In this document: one piece after another, positions 1 to 8,076 of the stretch
How the letters are laid out: each line of letters starts with the position of its first letter
Numbering within the stretch: position 1 is the stretch's first letter
NCBI RefSeq assembly: GCF_023635005.1
Contig: NZ_JAMLJM010000001.1
Location: forward strand, 310,001-374,000
Direction of reading: 5' to 3'
Source of the DNA: Flavobacterium luminosum
GTDB taxonomy: Bacteria; Bacteroidota; Bacteroidia; Flavobacteriales; Flavobacteriaceae
Length of the DNA stretch: 64,000 nt
Position numbers and translations under genes: made by a program
Notes under the pieces: model-generated
Seen by the model: only the letters and a program-made list of their open reading frames with translations
The model's database searches: none
Told to the model about the DNA's origin: nothing

Positions 1-333
1 TGTCCCTTCTGCAATCAATTTAGAACCTCTAGTAACCACTAAAGTTCCATTGGTATTAAAATCACCTCTTAAAACTGCACCAGGCTCTATCGTTAATGTA
101 GCATTATTTGCTACATAAACTGTACCCATAATTAAATAAGTAGTTCTTTTAAGAGTTGTGTTTTCGGAAATTACTCCTGTTAATATCTGGGTTGCTTGAT
201 TGTATTCTGCTTGCTTGGGTCTGAAATTAGTCCAACCATTAAACCAATTCGAGTCGCCATATATTCCGTGTGTATTTTGTGCTGTTGCTACAGAAAAAAA
301 AGCCAATAAAAAAAGTAAAAGTTGATTTCTCAT
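1..333 (-). CDS. N-terminal part of a secreted protein (cut by window edge)
   Basis: An open frame of 111 codons runs from an ATG at 333-331 to the window edge with no stop, so only the N-terminus is present. It begins MRNQLLLFLLAFFSVATAQN, a clear signal peptide with cleavage probably after ATA or ATAQ. The mature part has a run of alternating hydrophobic and polar residues around TYLIMGTVYVANNATLTIEPGA (residues about 66-87), a pattern common in right-handed beta-helix or adhesin-like surface proteins of Flavobacteria. Such proteins are often type IX secretion cargo, but the C-terminal sorting domain that would show this lies outside the window. Function unknown. Confidence 0.75.
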   Translation of the reverse strand, partial: MRNQLLLFLLAFFSVATAQNTHGIYGDSNWFNGWTNFRPKQAEYNQATQILTGVISENTTLKRTTYLIMGTVYVANNATLTIEPGAVLRGDFNTNGTLVVTRGSKLIAEGT

Positions 334-522
334 GCTGTTTGTTTTTGAGGTTATTTTGTTTTCGATGGAATCGCAAAAATACTAACTTGATTTGTAATAC
401 TAAAAATCAGAGAGTTAAATTATGTTAAACATTTAACAAATACTATACCATAATTAATAAATAAAAAAGTGCTCCTGTAATAGAAACACTTTTTAGCATG
501 ATAATGTATGAAACTCTTACTA

Positions 523-1572
523 TTAGTTTAAATCGAAGCGTACCCCTAGAGAAATGTTATTTTGTTTTTCTTGGTTATCCTCAAATAAAGGGTTCAAATC
601 ATATTTCAGGTAAAGACTCGTCTCCTTGTAACCAATATAAGCTCCAAGACCGTAAATGAAATCATTAACATTGAAATCTCCTTTTGTTTTTTGGGTTACA
701 CGATCGCCATTAGCGTCGTTATATTTTAAAATTTGCTTTGTTTTTAAATTTGCTCCTGCGAAACCTCCAAATCCAAATCGAAATCCTTCTTGAATTTTAT
801 AAACATCCTTATTATTTTTAACTTGTTTAGGCTGTGTATCAAACTCTAGATATAATGGCATAACCAAATTCACATTTCGTAATCTTGAATCTTTTAGATT
901 AATGGCTGAAGTTTCTAAAAGAGTTTGTGGTCCGTGAACCGCGAAATATCGATTGTCTGTTGGTCGCAGATTGTTGTATTGAAGAGACAAACCGTATTTG
1001 AAATGCAACAAATTATCATTTTTAAAAATTCGGGTATTGTACGTCCAACCCAATTCGTAAAAATGAGAACCCCAATAACGATAATTAGAATTGGCCACTG
1101 ATTGATTGGTCACTAGATTATTCACCCCAAGAGCAAAAACAAGTTGTGAGGTTGTACGTTTCTCACGGTACTGAATTGTATCTTTTCCTCCTATTACAAC
1201 CTTAAGACCTTTACCGTAGGACTTTCCGTATTTCTTTACCGTATCCAAAGAAGCAATTCTTCCTTCAACTTTTTGTTGAACCAATAACGTCAGTTTTTCT
1301 TCTTGAGCTTCAACTCTTTTTTCTATATTGTCCGCAGTAGCTTCAGCCAATTTTATTTTTTCTTCATTAGCCTGCTCTCGACTAATGATTCCTTGCTCCA
1401 TCTTACTGTTTACTTGTTCGACCAATTCTTTCAAATGTGCTTTTTCTTCCTTAGTAATTCTTTCTATCTCCTGAGAAATCACTTTCACTTGTTCTTCAAA
1501 TGTTTCCTGACTGTACAATTTTGCAATACTTGAGACTATAAACACTGCCAGATAAATAATAAAATTTTTCAT
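523..1572 (-). CDS. Outer-membrane beta-barrel protein with N-terminal coiled coil
   Basis: 349 residues from the ATG at 1572; a longer frame exists upstream, but this ATG opens a good signal peptide (MKNFIIYLAVFIVSSIAKLYSQ). Residues about 22-110 are rich in E, K and Q with heptad-like spacing, so a coiled coil is likely. The C-terminal two thirds alternate aromatic and polar residues (GWTYNTRIF, YGLSLQYN, YGLGAYIGYK) and end in a beta strand (ISLGVRFDLN), as in porin-like barrels. It follows an anti-sigma-like gene and an ECF sigma gene on the same strand (19 bp gap), so it is probably the third gene of that operon and may be its envelope sensor or output. The function is not known. Confidence 0.8.
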   Translation of the reverse strand: MKNFIIYLAVFIVSSIAKLYSQETFEEQVKVISQEIERITKEEKAHLKELVEQVNSKMEQGIISREQANEEKIKLAEATADNIEKRVEAQEEKLTLLVQQKVEGRIASLDTVKKYGKSYGKGLKVVIGGKDTIQYREKRTTSQLVFALGVNNLVTNQSVANSNYRYWGSHFYELGWTYNTRIFKNDNLLHFKYGLSLQYNNLRPTDNRYFAVHGPQTLLETSAINLKDSRLRNVNLVMPLYLEFDTQPKQVKNNKDVYKIQEGFRFGFGGFAGANLKTKQILKYNDANGDRVTQKTKGDFNVNDFIYGLGAYIGYKETSLYLKYDLNPLFEDNQEKQNNISLGVRFDLN

Positions 1573-1591
1573 AATAATTTTCGTTTTTTGA

Positions 1592-2305
1592 TTAATGATT
1601 TGATGATGATTCTTGATTACGCGTAGCAATAGCTACTTTTGTTTCCTGATAATTCTTTTTTATAGTTCGTATAACCTTTTGTCGGAAAGTTAATTCTATC
1701 TCTCCGTCTACCTGTGAAAGCAACTCTTTTGGATTGATTTTCACTTTTGCTTTTGGCTCCATTTTTGGTTTTTCTACCTCAGCCAACAGTAATTCCTCTG
1801 TTTTGTCTTCTTTTTGCTGTTGTATTTGATGATCCGCGACTACCGGAAGATTGTTTAAATTTTCATTTCCTTGATTAATGGCTATTAAGTTAGAATCTGA
1901 ATTGCTTTTTTTACTAAAAGAGTTGGACATTTTCACTTTTTTTTGCTCAGAAACTTGATGGCTTACTAGCGCTTCATTTTTTAAAATTTCAATTTCTGTA
2001 TTAATACCAGAATCTTCTGAATCAATATAATTGTTATTATTTTGTCTATTATTAAAATCTTGTTCAACTACTGAAGGGGTTTCTTGAAGATTAACTTGTT
2101 GCTCCTTATCTACTAGCAAAAGAGCAATCGTCATTAACACCAAAAAACTAGCGGCAATTGGTACCCAAAAAAATCTTCTTTTGGTTTTCTTCTCTTCTTG
2201 AATCGAAAGCATGGCTTCTAAACGTTCCCATGATTGTGAAGAAGGCGAAATCTCTCTCGCATCCAAAGCTTCTTTTATGTGTTTTTCAAAATTATTCTGT
2301 TCCAT
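1592..2305 (-). CDS. Membrane-anchored anti-sigma-like protein
   Basis: 237 residues from the ATG at 2305, which overlaps the end of the sigma-factor gene by 14 bp; a longer frame extends inside the sigma gene but is unlikely to be used. The layout is a soluble N-terminus of about 44 residues (SQSWERLEAML), one transmembrane helix at about 45-65, and a low-complexity Q/N/K/E-rich part outside the membrane. This is the arrangement of anti-sigma factors that follow ECF sigma genes in Flavobacteria, although no zinc-binding anti-sigma motif is visible. Its role is inferred from topology and the translationally coupled position after the sigma gene. Confidence 0.75.
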   Translation of the reverse strand: MEQNNFEKHIKEALDAREISPSSQSWERLEAMLSIQEEKKTKRRFFWVPIAASFLVLMTIALLLVDKEQQVNLQETPSVVEQDFNNRQNNNNYIDSEDSGINTEIEILKNEALVSHQVSEQKKVKMSNSFSKKSNSDSNLIAINQGNENLNNLPVVADHQIQQQKEDKTEELLLAEVEKPKMEPKAKVKINPKELLSQVDGEIELTFRQKVIRTIKKNYQETKVAIATRNQESSSNH

Positions 2306-2852
2306 TACACGTTCTTTTTGATTGGGTGATTTGATTTGCCAATATTCTTCTGGCGTGTGATAATTGAGACTTAGAAGTACCTTCACTTATCTGTAACATT
2401 TCGGCTATTTCCTGATGTTTATACCCTTCGATTACATACAAATTGAAAACCATGCGATACCCCTCAGATAAATTATCAATTAGAAATTGAATTTCATCGA
2501 CAGACAATTGGCTTTCAATGGTATTATCCGATTCTTCTAAATACGTTTCGTCTTCAATAAAACGGACTTGTTTTTGTACTCGCAAATGCGAAATACACTC
2601 GTTTACCATAATTCTTCGAATCCATCCTTCAAAACTCCCTTTGTGTTCAAAATTTTGAAGACTGGAAAAAACCTTCATGAAAGCCATAATCATTACATCT
2701 TCTGCCTGATGCAAATCTTTGATGTATTGACGACAAACCCCTAACATTTTGGCAGAAAACCGCGAATAGATTTGCTGTTGCGCCTGGCGGTTATTACCGA
2801 CAGCTAGCTCAATCATTTTCTTTTCTTCCTGATGTAAACGAATGACTTTCAA
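2292..2852 (-). CDS. ECF-type RNA polymerase sigma factor
   Basis: 186 residues. Sigma-70 region 2 is visible at about 27-65 (YIKDLHQAEDVMIMAFMKVF) and continues into FEGWIRRIMVNECISHLR. Region 4 with its helix-turn-helix is at about 139-173 (GYKHQEIAEMLQISEGTSKS). Only regions 2 and 4 are present, as in the ECF group. The frame starts with TTG at 2852; the next in-frame ATG is at 2816 (MIELAVGNN). A TAAATTTG box on the same strand at 2862-2855 lies only 2 nt before the TTG, so the ATG could be the real start. Expected to redirect RNA polymerase in response to envelope conditions together with the two downstream genes. Confidence 0.88.
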   Translation of the reverse strand: MKVIRLHQEEKKMIELAVGNNRQAQQQIYSRFSAKMLGVCRQYIKDLHQAEDVMIMAFMKVFSSLQNFEHKGSFEGWIRRIMVNECISHLRVQKQVRFIEDETYLEESDNTIESQLSVDEIQFLIDNLSEGYRMVFNLYVIEGYKHQEIAEMLQISEGTSKSQLSHARRILANQITQSKRTCNGTE

Positions 2853-2966
2853 AACAAATTTATACTGTTATTCTTTAATTAACTTGAGAATAATTGCATT
2901 ATTATTTACCCTCTATTACCATAGACGAGTAAAATGAGAAAAAGGTTGCATGAGGTTGAAAAAAAA

Positions 2967-3947
2967 TTATTTTTTTCTTTCAATCACATAATTAACCATT
3001 AAAACTAAGGCTTCTTTGTAGGGAGAGTTAGGGAATGATTCTATAAGTTGTAGTGCTTCTTTCTGAAACTGAATCATTTTTTGTTCGGCATAAGCCAAAC
3101 CGTTATTGTTTTTTACAAAAGCAATGACTTCTTTGACACGCTTTTTGTCTTTATTGTGGTTTTTTACAGAATTAATTAACCACCTTTTGTCTTTTTCCGA
3201 ACAATGATTCAGAACATGAATCAATGGCAATGTCATCTTTTGTTCTTTAATATCGATTCCGGTTGGTTTACCAATAGCTTCTTCGGAATAATCGAATAAA
3301 TCGTCTTTGATTTGAAAAGCCATACCAATAAGCTCTCCAAATTTACGCATGCGCTCTATAAGTTCCGCATCTTCCGGTTTTACGGAGCAAGCTGCTAACG
3401 AGCAACAAGCCGCAATTAAGGTTGCCGTTTTTTGTCGGATAATTTCATAATATACTTCTTCGGTGATATCCAGACGACGGGCTTTTTCAATTTGGAGCAA
3501 CTCACCTTCACTCATTTCTCGAACTGCTACAGAGATAATTCGCAACAAATCAAAATCACCGTGATCTATAGAAAGTAACAATCCTTTTGAAAGCAAATAA
3601 TCTCCAACCAAAACGGCTATTTTGTTTTTCCAAAGCGCATTTAAAGAAAAAAAGCCTCTACGACGGTTACTGTCGTCTACTACATCATCATGCACCAAAG
3701 TAGCAGTATGGATTAACTCAATGACTAATGCTCCGCGATAGGTTCGTTCTAATACTTCTCCTCCAGAAATCATTTTAGCAGTAAGAAAAACAAACATAGG
3801 TCTCATCTGTTTCCCCTTACGGTTTACAATGTAGTAAGTAATCCGATTAAGAAGCGCCACCTTGGAAGACATAGAGTTATGAAACTTTTTTTCAAAGAGT
3901 TCCATCTCTTCAATGATTGGCTTTTTTATTTTAGAAGTAATATCCAT
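2967..3947 (-). CDS. ispB: Polyprenyl diphosphate synthase (octaprenyl-type, IspB-like)
   Basis: 326 residues from the ATG at 3947. This trans-prenyltransferase condenses isopentenyl diphosphate onto an allylic primer to make the quinone side chain. Both aspartate-rich motifs are present: the first as DDVVDD after LVHDD, the second as KDDLFD. FQ before the second motif also fits long-chain synthases. The length is normal for the family. In this group the product usually feeds menaquinone synthesis, so the exact chain length is not fixed by the sequence. A TATCTTTG -7 box on the minus strand at 3963-3956 sits 8 nt before the ATG, giving a very short leader. It appears to be a single-gene unit. 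Confidence 0.88.
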   Translation of the reverse strand: MDITSKIKKPIIEEMELFEKKFHNSMSSKVALLNRITYYIVNRKGKQMRPMFVFLTAKMISGGEVLERTYRGALVIELIHTATLVHDDVVDDSNRRRGFFSLNALWKNKIAVLVGDYLLSKGLLLSIDHGDFDLLRIISVAVREMSEGELLQIEKARRLDITEEVYYEIIRQKTATLIAACCSLAACSVKPEDAELIERMRKFGELIGMAFQIKDDLFDYSEEAIGKPTGIDIKEQKMTLPLIHVLNHCSEKDKRWLINSVKNHNKDKKRVKEVIAFVKNNNGLAYAEQKMIQFQKEALQLIESFPNSPYKEALVLMVNYVIERKK

Positions 3948-4102
3948 TGAGATCCCAAAGATATAATATTTCTTCGGAATCAAAAATGGTTAAAATCTAA
4001 TTCTGTGTTAAACCTCTAATCCAACACCAGAAAGAATCATCAATACTAATTTATTGTAAAATTAACTGTTGAATATATGAATAAACAGCAAAGTATTGGA
4101 CA

Positions 4103-5146
4103 TTATGCTTCTTTATTGGCCAATTGACCACAAGCTGCATCAATATCTTTTCCTCGGCTTCGACGTACTTTTACAACAATATCGTGCTGTTCTAATGCTT
4201 TAATATAAGCGTCAATCGCTTGCGAAGACGCTTGCTGAAACATTCCATCATCTATAGGATTGTACTCGATAAGATTCACTTTACAAGGAACATATTTACA
4301 AAATTTCACTAAGGCGTCTATCGATTTTTTGTCGTCATTAATCCCCTTCCAGACCACATATTCATAGGTCACTTTGCTTTTGGTTTTTTTATACCAATAT
4401 TCCAATGCCTCACGTAAATCTGTCAGCGGAAAGTTTTTAGTAAAAGGCATGATTTCGTTGCGAATTTCTTCGATAGCCGAATGCAATGAAACGGCCAACT
4501 TAAATTTCACTTCATCATCAGCCATTTTTTTTATCATCTTGGATATGCCCGAAGTAGAAACGGTGATACGCTTCGGCGACATCCCCAAGCCTTCCGGCGA
4601 AGTTATTTTTTCGATAGCCTTCATCACATTAGGATAATTCATTAAAGGCTCACCCATTCCCATAAAAACAATATTGGAAAGAGGACGATTATAATACAAA
4701 CGACTTTCAGCATTGATAGCGGCTACTTGATCGTATATTTCATCGGGATTCAGGTTACGCATTCGCTTTAGTCGTGCTGTAGCACAAAAATTACAATCTA
4801 AACTGCATCCCACTTGACTTGACACACAAGCTGTTGTTCTTGTTTCTGTTGGAATAAGAACCGATTCAACCACCAAATCATCATGCAATCGAACCGCATT
4901 TTTCACTGTTCCATCACTACTTCGTTGCATTGTATCGACTTTGATGTGGTTTATCACAAAATTAGCTTCCAACATGGCTCGAGTTTCCTTCGAAATATTA
5001 GTCATATCCTCGAAGGTATGTGCATTTTTTTGCCACAACCATTCATAGACTTGATTTCCTCTGAAGGCTTTGTCGTTGTTAGCTACAAAAAAATTGCGTA
5101 ATTCTTCTTTGGTTAACGCTCGTATATCTTTCTTTTCCATTTGCAT
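4103..5146 (-). CDS. rlmN: Dual-specificity 23S rRNA/tRNA adenine C2-methyltransferase RlmN
   Basis: 347 residues, full length for RlmN. This radical SAM enzyme methylates C2 of A2503 in 23S rRNA and of A37 in some tRNAs. The 4Fe-4S cluster motif CxxxCxxC is CSLDCNFC, preceded by CVSSQVG. The GMGEP motif occurs in FMGMGEPLMNYPN, and the C-terminal methyl-carrying cysteine is in DAACGQL. Two start codons are possible (MQMEKK at 5146 or MEKK at 5140). A TATCTTTG box at 5158-5151 on the minus strand ends only 4 nt before the first ATG, which suggests a leaderless or nearly leaderless message. Confidence 0.95.
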   Translation of the reverse strand: MQMEKKDIRALTKEELRNFFVANNDKAFRGNQVYEWLWQKNAHTFEDMTNISKETRAMLEANFVINHIKVDTMQRSSDGTVKNAVRLHDDLVVESVLIPTETRTTACVSSQVGCSLDCNFCATARLKRMRNLNPDEIYDQVAAINAESRLYYNRPLSNIVFMGMGEPLMNYPNVMKAIEKITSPEGLGMSPKRITVSTSGISKMIKKMADDEVKFKLAVSLHSAIEEIRNEIMPFTKNFPLTDLREALEYWYKKTKSKVTYEYVVWKGINDDKKSIDALVKFCKYVPCKVNLIEYNPIDDGMFQQASSQAIDAYIKALEQHDIVVKVRRSRGKDIDAACGQLANKEA

Positions 5147-5253
5147 AGTGCAAAGATAGTAAGTATTTCAGCAATACATAATTTTAACAATTACGTTTTA
5201 CCACTTAATATGCATGCATAGTATTTTTTAGTATATTTGAAAAAAATAGATCT

Positions 5254-6204
5254 ATGGAAAAACAGAATCTTACCGACCTACTTGGCATTAAACATCCCAT
5301 TATAATGGCTCCGATGTTTTTAGTATCTAATACGGCTATGGTAATTGAAGGAATGAAAGCTGGTGTAGCTGGTTGTATTCCCGCTTTAAATTACAGAACT
5401 ATAGAAGAGTTAAAGGCTGCGATAAATGAACTAAAAGCTGCAAAAGTAGAAGGCGGAAGTTTTGGTTTCAATCTTATTGTTAACAAATCCAATATTAAAT
5501 ATAGAGAACAACTCAAAACCCTATGCGAGGAAAAAGTAGATTTCATCATCACCTCTTTGGGTAGCCCAGAAGAAACTATTCGCGAAGCTCACAAAGCCGG
5601 TATTAAAGTTTTTTGTGATGTAACCGATTTAAGTTTTGCCAAAAAAGTAGAAAGTCTGAAAGCCGATGCTTTAATCGCGGTAAACAATCAAGCCGGAGGG
5701 CACCGTGGCAACATAGCACCGGAGGAACTGATCCGATTGCTGAACGAACAAACCACACTTCCTGTAATTTCAGCAGGTGGTGTAGGTTGTAAAGCAGATA
5801 TCGATACAATGATGAGTTATGGAGCAATAGGTGTTTCTGTTGGTAGTTTATTTATTCCTTCTGTAGAATCAAATGTTTCTCAGGAATACAAACAAGCTTG
5901 TGTAGACTATGGAGGCAATGACATTGTGATGACTGAGAAAATTTCAGGAACGCCTTGTACCGTTATTAATACTCCGTATGTTAAAAAAATTGGCACCAAG
6001 TTAAGTTGGTTTGAAAAACTGATCAATAAAAACAAAAAATTAAAAAAATGGGCTAAACTTATCCGATTCATGATTGGTAACAATGCCGTGACAAAAGCAG
6101 CTACCGAAGCAACCTATAAAACCGTTTGGGTTGCCGGACCTTCAATAGAATATTCCAAAGCGATTTTGCCTGTAAAAAACATCATAGACAACTTAATCCA
6201 TTAA
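5254..6204 (+). CDS. Nitronate monooxygenase (2-nitropropane dioxygenase family)
   Basis: 316 residues with an FMN-binding TIM-barrel pattern. It opens with LLGIKHPIIMAPMF, then has ITSLGSPEETIREAHKAGIKVFCDV, the conserved NNQAGGHRG and the phosphate-binding SAGGVGCKADIDTMMSYGAIGVSVGSLF. The family oxidises alkyl nitronates and relieves nitronate toxicity; some members act instead as enoyl-ACP reductases (FabK), so the substrate is not certain. A TATATTTG -7 box at 5232-5239 gives a short leader. The gene stands alone, divergent from rlmN, and is followed by a perfect 12-bp stem terminator at 6211-6244. Confidence 0.88.
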   Translation: MEKQNLTDLLGIKHPIIMAPMFLVSNTAMVIEGMKAGVAGCIPALNYRTIEELKAAINELKAAKVEGGSFGFNLIVNKSNIKYREQLKTLCEEKVDFIITSLGSPEETIREAHKAGIKVFCDVTDLSFAKKVESLKADALIAVNNQAGGHRGNIAPEELIRLLNEQTTLPVISAGGVGCKADIDTMMSYGAIGVSVGSLFIPSVESNVSQEYKQACVDYGGNDIVMTEKISGTPCTVINTPYVKKIGTKLSWFEKLINKNKKLKKWAKLIRFMIGNNAVTKAATEATYKTVWVAGPSIEYSKAILPVKNIIDNLIH

Positions 6205-6210
6205 TTTTTT

Positions 6211-6244
6211 AAAAGAGCGAAAAGTAAAGATTTCGCTCTTTTTT
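6211..6244 (+). terminator. Rho-independent terminator after the nitronate monooxygenase gene
   Basis: A perfect 12-bp inverted repeat, 6211-6222 with 6231-6242 (core AGAGCGAAA / TTTCGCTCT), with an 8-nt loop and a T-rich 3' side. Confidence 0.85.
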
Positions 6245-6293
6245 ATAGAAGTTTAGCGGTAATTTGTAACTTCGCAGGACTAATTTTTGTTTT

Positions 6294-6935
6294 ATGCATT
6301 TCATTTCTGAAGAACTAGAGAACTACGTGGCGCAACACAGTGAAAACGAACCCGATTTATTAGCTCGTTTAAACAAAGAAACCCATCAAAAAATCTTGCA
6401 ACCTCGTATGTTAAGTGGTCATTTTCAGGGAAGAGTGTTGAGTATGCTCTCAAAATTAGTTCGACCAAACCATATCCTCGAAATTGGCACTTATACAGGA
6501 TATGCAGCGCTTTGCCTAGCGGAAGGTTTATCCGAAAACGGAACATTAGACACGATTGACAACAACGAAGAATTATTCGATTTCCAGAAAAAATATTTCG
6601 ATCAATCTCCTTGGGCCAATCAAATTCATCAACATTTAGGCAATGCCCTTGAAATTATTCCTACACTAAATAAAAAATTCGACCTAGTTTTTATTGATGC
6701 TGATAAAGAAAATTACATCAATTATTTCCAGATGATTGTTCCTATGATGAATAAAGGAGGGATCATTCTTTCTGATAATGTATTGTGGAGCGGAAAAGTA
6801 TTAGAAACCGTGAAAGCCAACGACAAAAGCACCAAAATCTTACTGGAATACAACCAACTCCTGAAAGACGATCCAAGAGTTGAAACGGTCTTATTACCTA
6901 TAAGAGACGGGTTAACCGTTAGTCGAGTTTTGTAA
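6294..6935 (+). CDS. Class I SAM-dependent O-methyltransferase (YrrM / CCoAOMT-like)
   Basis: 213 residues, typical of the O-methyltransferase family 3 fold. SAM motif I is LEIGTYTGYAALCLAEGL (about residues 65-82). The metal- and substrate-site motif is FIDADKENY (about 136-144), followed by ILSDNVLWSGKV. Bacterial members include the tRNA hydroxyuridine methyltransferase TrmR as well as small-molecule O-methyltransferases, so the substrate cannot be named from sequence. It is a single gene with no partner in the same direction before the small secreted protein at 7086. Confidence 0.85.
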   Translation: MHFISEELENYVAQHSENEPDLLARLNKETHQKILQPRMLSGHFQGRVLSMLSKLVRPNHILEIGTYTGYAALCLAEGLSENGTLDTIDNNEELFDFQKKYFDQSPWANQIHQHLGNALEIIPTLNKKFDLVFIDADKENYINYFQMIVPMMNKGGIILSDNVLWSGKVLETVKANDKSTKILLEYNQLLKDDPRVETVLLPIRDGLTVSRVL

Positions 6936-6991
6936 TTAAAACTTTAACATTTATTACGGTTTTCCCTCATATTCACTTACAATTTTTCTTA

Positions 6992-6999
6992 TAATTTTG
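6992..6999 (+). promoter_or_regulatory. Promoter -7 box of the small Cys-protein gene
   Basis: TAATTTTG matches the Bacteroidota TAnnTTTG element. Transcription would start near 7003, giving an 80-nt leader before the ATG at 7086. No clear TTG -33 element is seen at the usual distance. Confidence 0.5.
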
Positions 7000-7035
7000 T
7001 CGTCATCAATTAGATTTTTCTATTTGTAAAAGTTC

Positions 7036-7080
7036 ATGAACAAACTAAAAGTATTAATTAAAAAAACAACTTTAAAATAA
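7036..7080 (+). other. Short upstream reading frame, possibly a detached N-terminus
   Basis: Fourteen codons (MNKLKVLIKKTTLK, stop at 7078-7080) sit in the leader of the next gene, 5 nt before its ATG. The peptide is basic. A single extra A in the A-rich stretch at 7074-7086 would fuse it in frame to the signal peptide that follows, which itself lacks the usual lysines. It could be a leader peptide, a chance frame, or the real N-terminus lost through a one-base slip. Confidence 0.25.
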
Positions 7081-7085
7081 AAAAA

Positions 7086-7325
7086 ATGATTTTTACAGCT
7101 ATTGCATTAGTAGCTTTTGCAGGAACTAGTATGGGAAATACAGTCGAAGAAACTCAATCAGAATCTATAGTTATTGAAACTACAAAAACCGACGAAAGCG
7201 ATGATTGTACTGAGCATGCAGCAGCTCTTTATGAAACCTTGATAGATGCGGATTGTGGTAGTCCAACATGTGGAGGAGATGACATAGGATTATTGAATGA
7301 TTTAATGGCTCTTTGCTCTTTATAA
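7086..7325 (+). CDS. Small secreted Cys-containing protein
   Basis: 79 residues. The N-terminus is a hydrophobic segment ending in an AxxMGN-like cleavage site (MIFTAIALVAFAGTSMGN). It lacks the positive n-region expected of a signal peptide; in frame upstream the codons are ATA AAA AAA, so a lost ATG at 7077 is possible. The mature part is acidic and contains four cysteines (DDC, ADC, PTC, ALC) that could form two disulfides, plus a short CGGDD segment. No known domain is recognised. It has its own promoter box and is separated by a strong hairpin from a GLPGLI gene and a TonB-receptor-like gene on the same strand, which may be its handling or export partners. Function unknown. Confidence 0.6.
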   Translation: MIFTAIALVAFAGTSMGNTVEETQSESIVIETTKTDESDDCTEHAAALYETLIDADCGSPTCGGDDIGLLNDLMALCSL

Positions 7326-7332
7326 AACCACA

Positions 7333-7361
7333 TAAGAGTCATCATTTTTTGATGACTCTTA
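7333..7361 (+). terminator. Hairpin between the small Cys-protein gene and the GLPGLI gene
   Basis: A perfect 12-bp stem (7333-7344 with 7350-7361, core AAGAGTCATCA) around a 5-nt T loop. The 3' side is AAAATAG with no T-run on the plus strand. It looks more like a partial terminator or RNA-stabilising hairpin than a full stop, and would raise the small-protein transcript over the downstream genes. Confidence 0.6.
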
Positions 7362-7374
7362 AAATAGAAATAAA

Positions 7375-8076
7375 ATGATTAAAATAAAATTACTTCTAGT
7401 CTTATTTATCACATTGACAACTCCGATTTTCTCGCAAAGCGGAACCATAACCTACAGTGTCAACATAAGTACTAATGACAAAGCAATTAAAGAAGATATA
7501 AAGGAAACCTATAACAAGTTAATAGAAATAGCAAGAACACAAGAATTCATTCTAGTGTTCAACAGAACGGCTTCATATTTCAATATTCAGAATAAATTAA
7601 CTGACAAAAACGAATACGAAGCAAAAATGTACAAAATTTCAAGATCTGCTTTTACCGCCAGAAACGAAGTTTTCACTAACATCTCTGAGAAGGAAACTAT
7701 TGAAAGAACTTATGAAGATATTCTAATAAAAAAGAAAAATGATTCTTACGCATGGAAAATCACTAACGAATCGAAAAAAATTGACAATTATTTGTGTTAT
7801 AAAGCTACTTTTGAAGAGTTCTTTCCAAGAAGAGATGGAACACAAGGAAGCAGAACAATTACAGCATGGTTTGCACCATCTCTACCTTATAATTTTGGGC
7901 CATTAACTTATTACGGTTTACCGGGACTGATATTAGAACTTACAAGAAACAGCACCACATTTCTAGCTTCTAAAATAGAAATATCAGAAAAACAAATTCC
8001 TATTGATTTCCCCAAAGGAAAGACCATTACTCATGAAGAATACGACAACAAGCTAAAAAATCAAATGGGGATGTAA
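7375..8076 (+). CDS. GLPGLI family secreted protein
   Basis: 233 residues with a signal peptide (MIKIKLLLVLFITLTTPIFSQ). The family-naming motif is present as YYGLPGLILEL (about residues 178-188), preceded by ITAWFAPSLPYNFGPLTYYG. This Bacteroidota family of secreted or periplasmic proteins has no settled function; members often lie beside small secreted peptides and outer-membrane receptors. The stop codon overlaps the start of the next gene (TAATG at 8074-8078), so the two are translationally coupled. The protein ends right after a KNQMGM tail, on the short side for the family. Confidence 0.88.
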   Translation: MIKIKLLLVLFITLTTPIFSQSGTITYSVNISTNDKAIKEDIKETYNKLIEIARTQEFILVFNRTASYFNIQNKLTDKNEYEAKMYKISRSAFTARNEVFTNISEKETIERTYEDILIKKKNDSYAWKITNESKKIDNYLCYKATFEEFFPRRDGTQGSRTITAWFAPSLPYNFGPLTYYGLPGLILELTRNSTTFLASKIEISEKQIPIDFPKGKTITHEEYDNKLKNQMGM

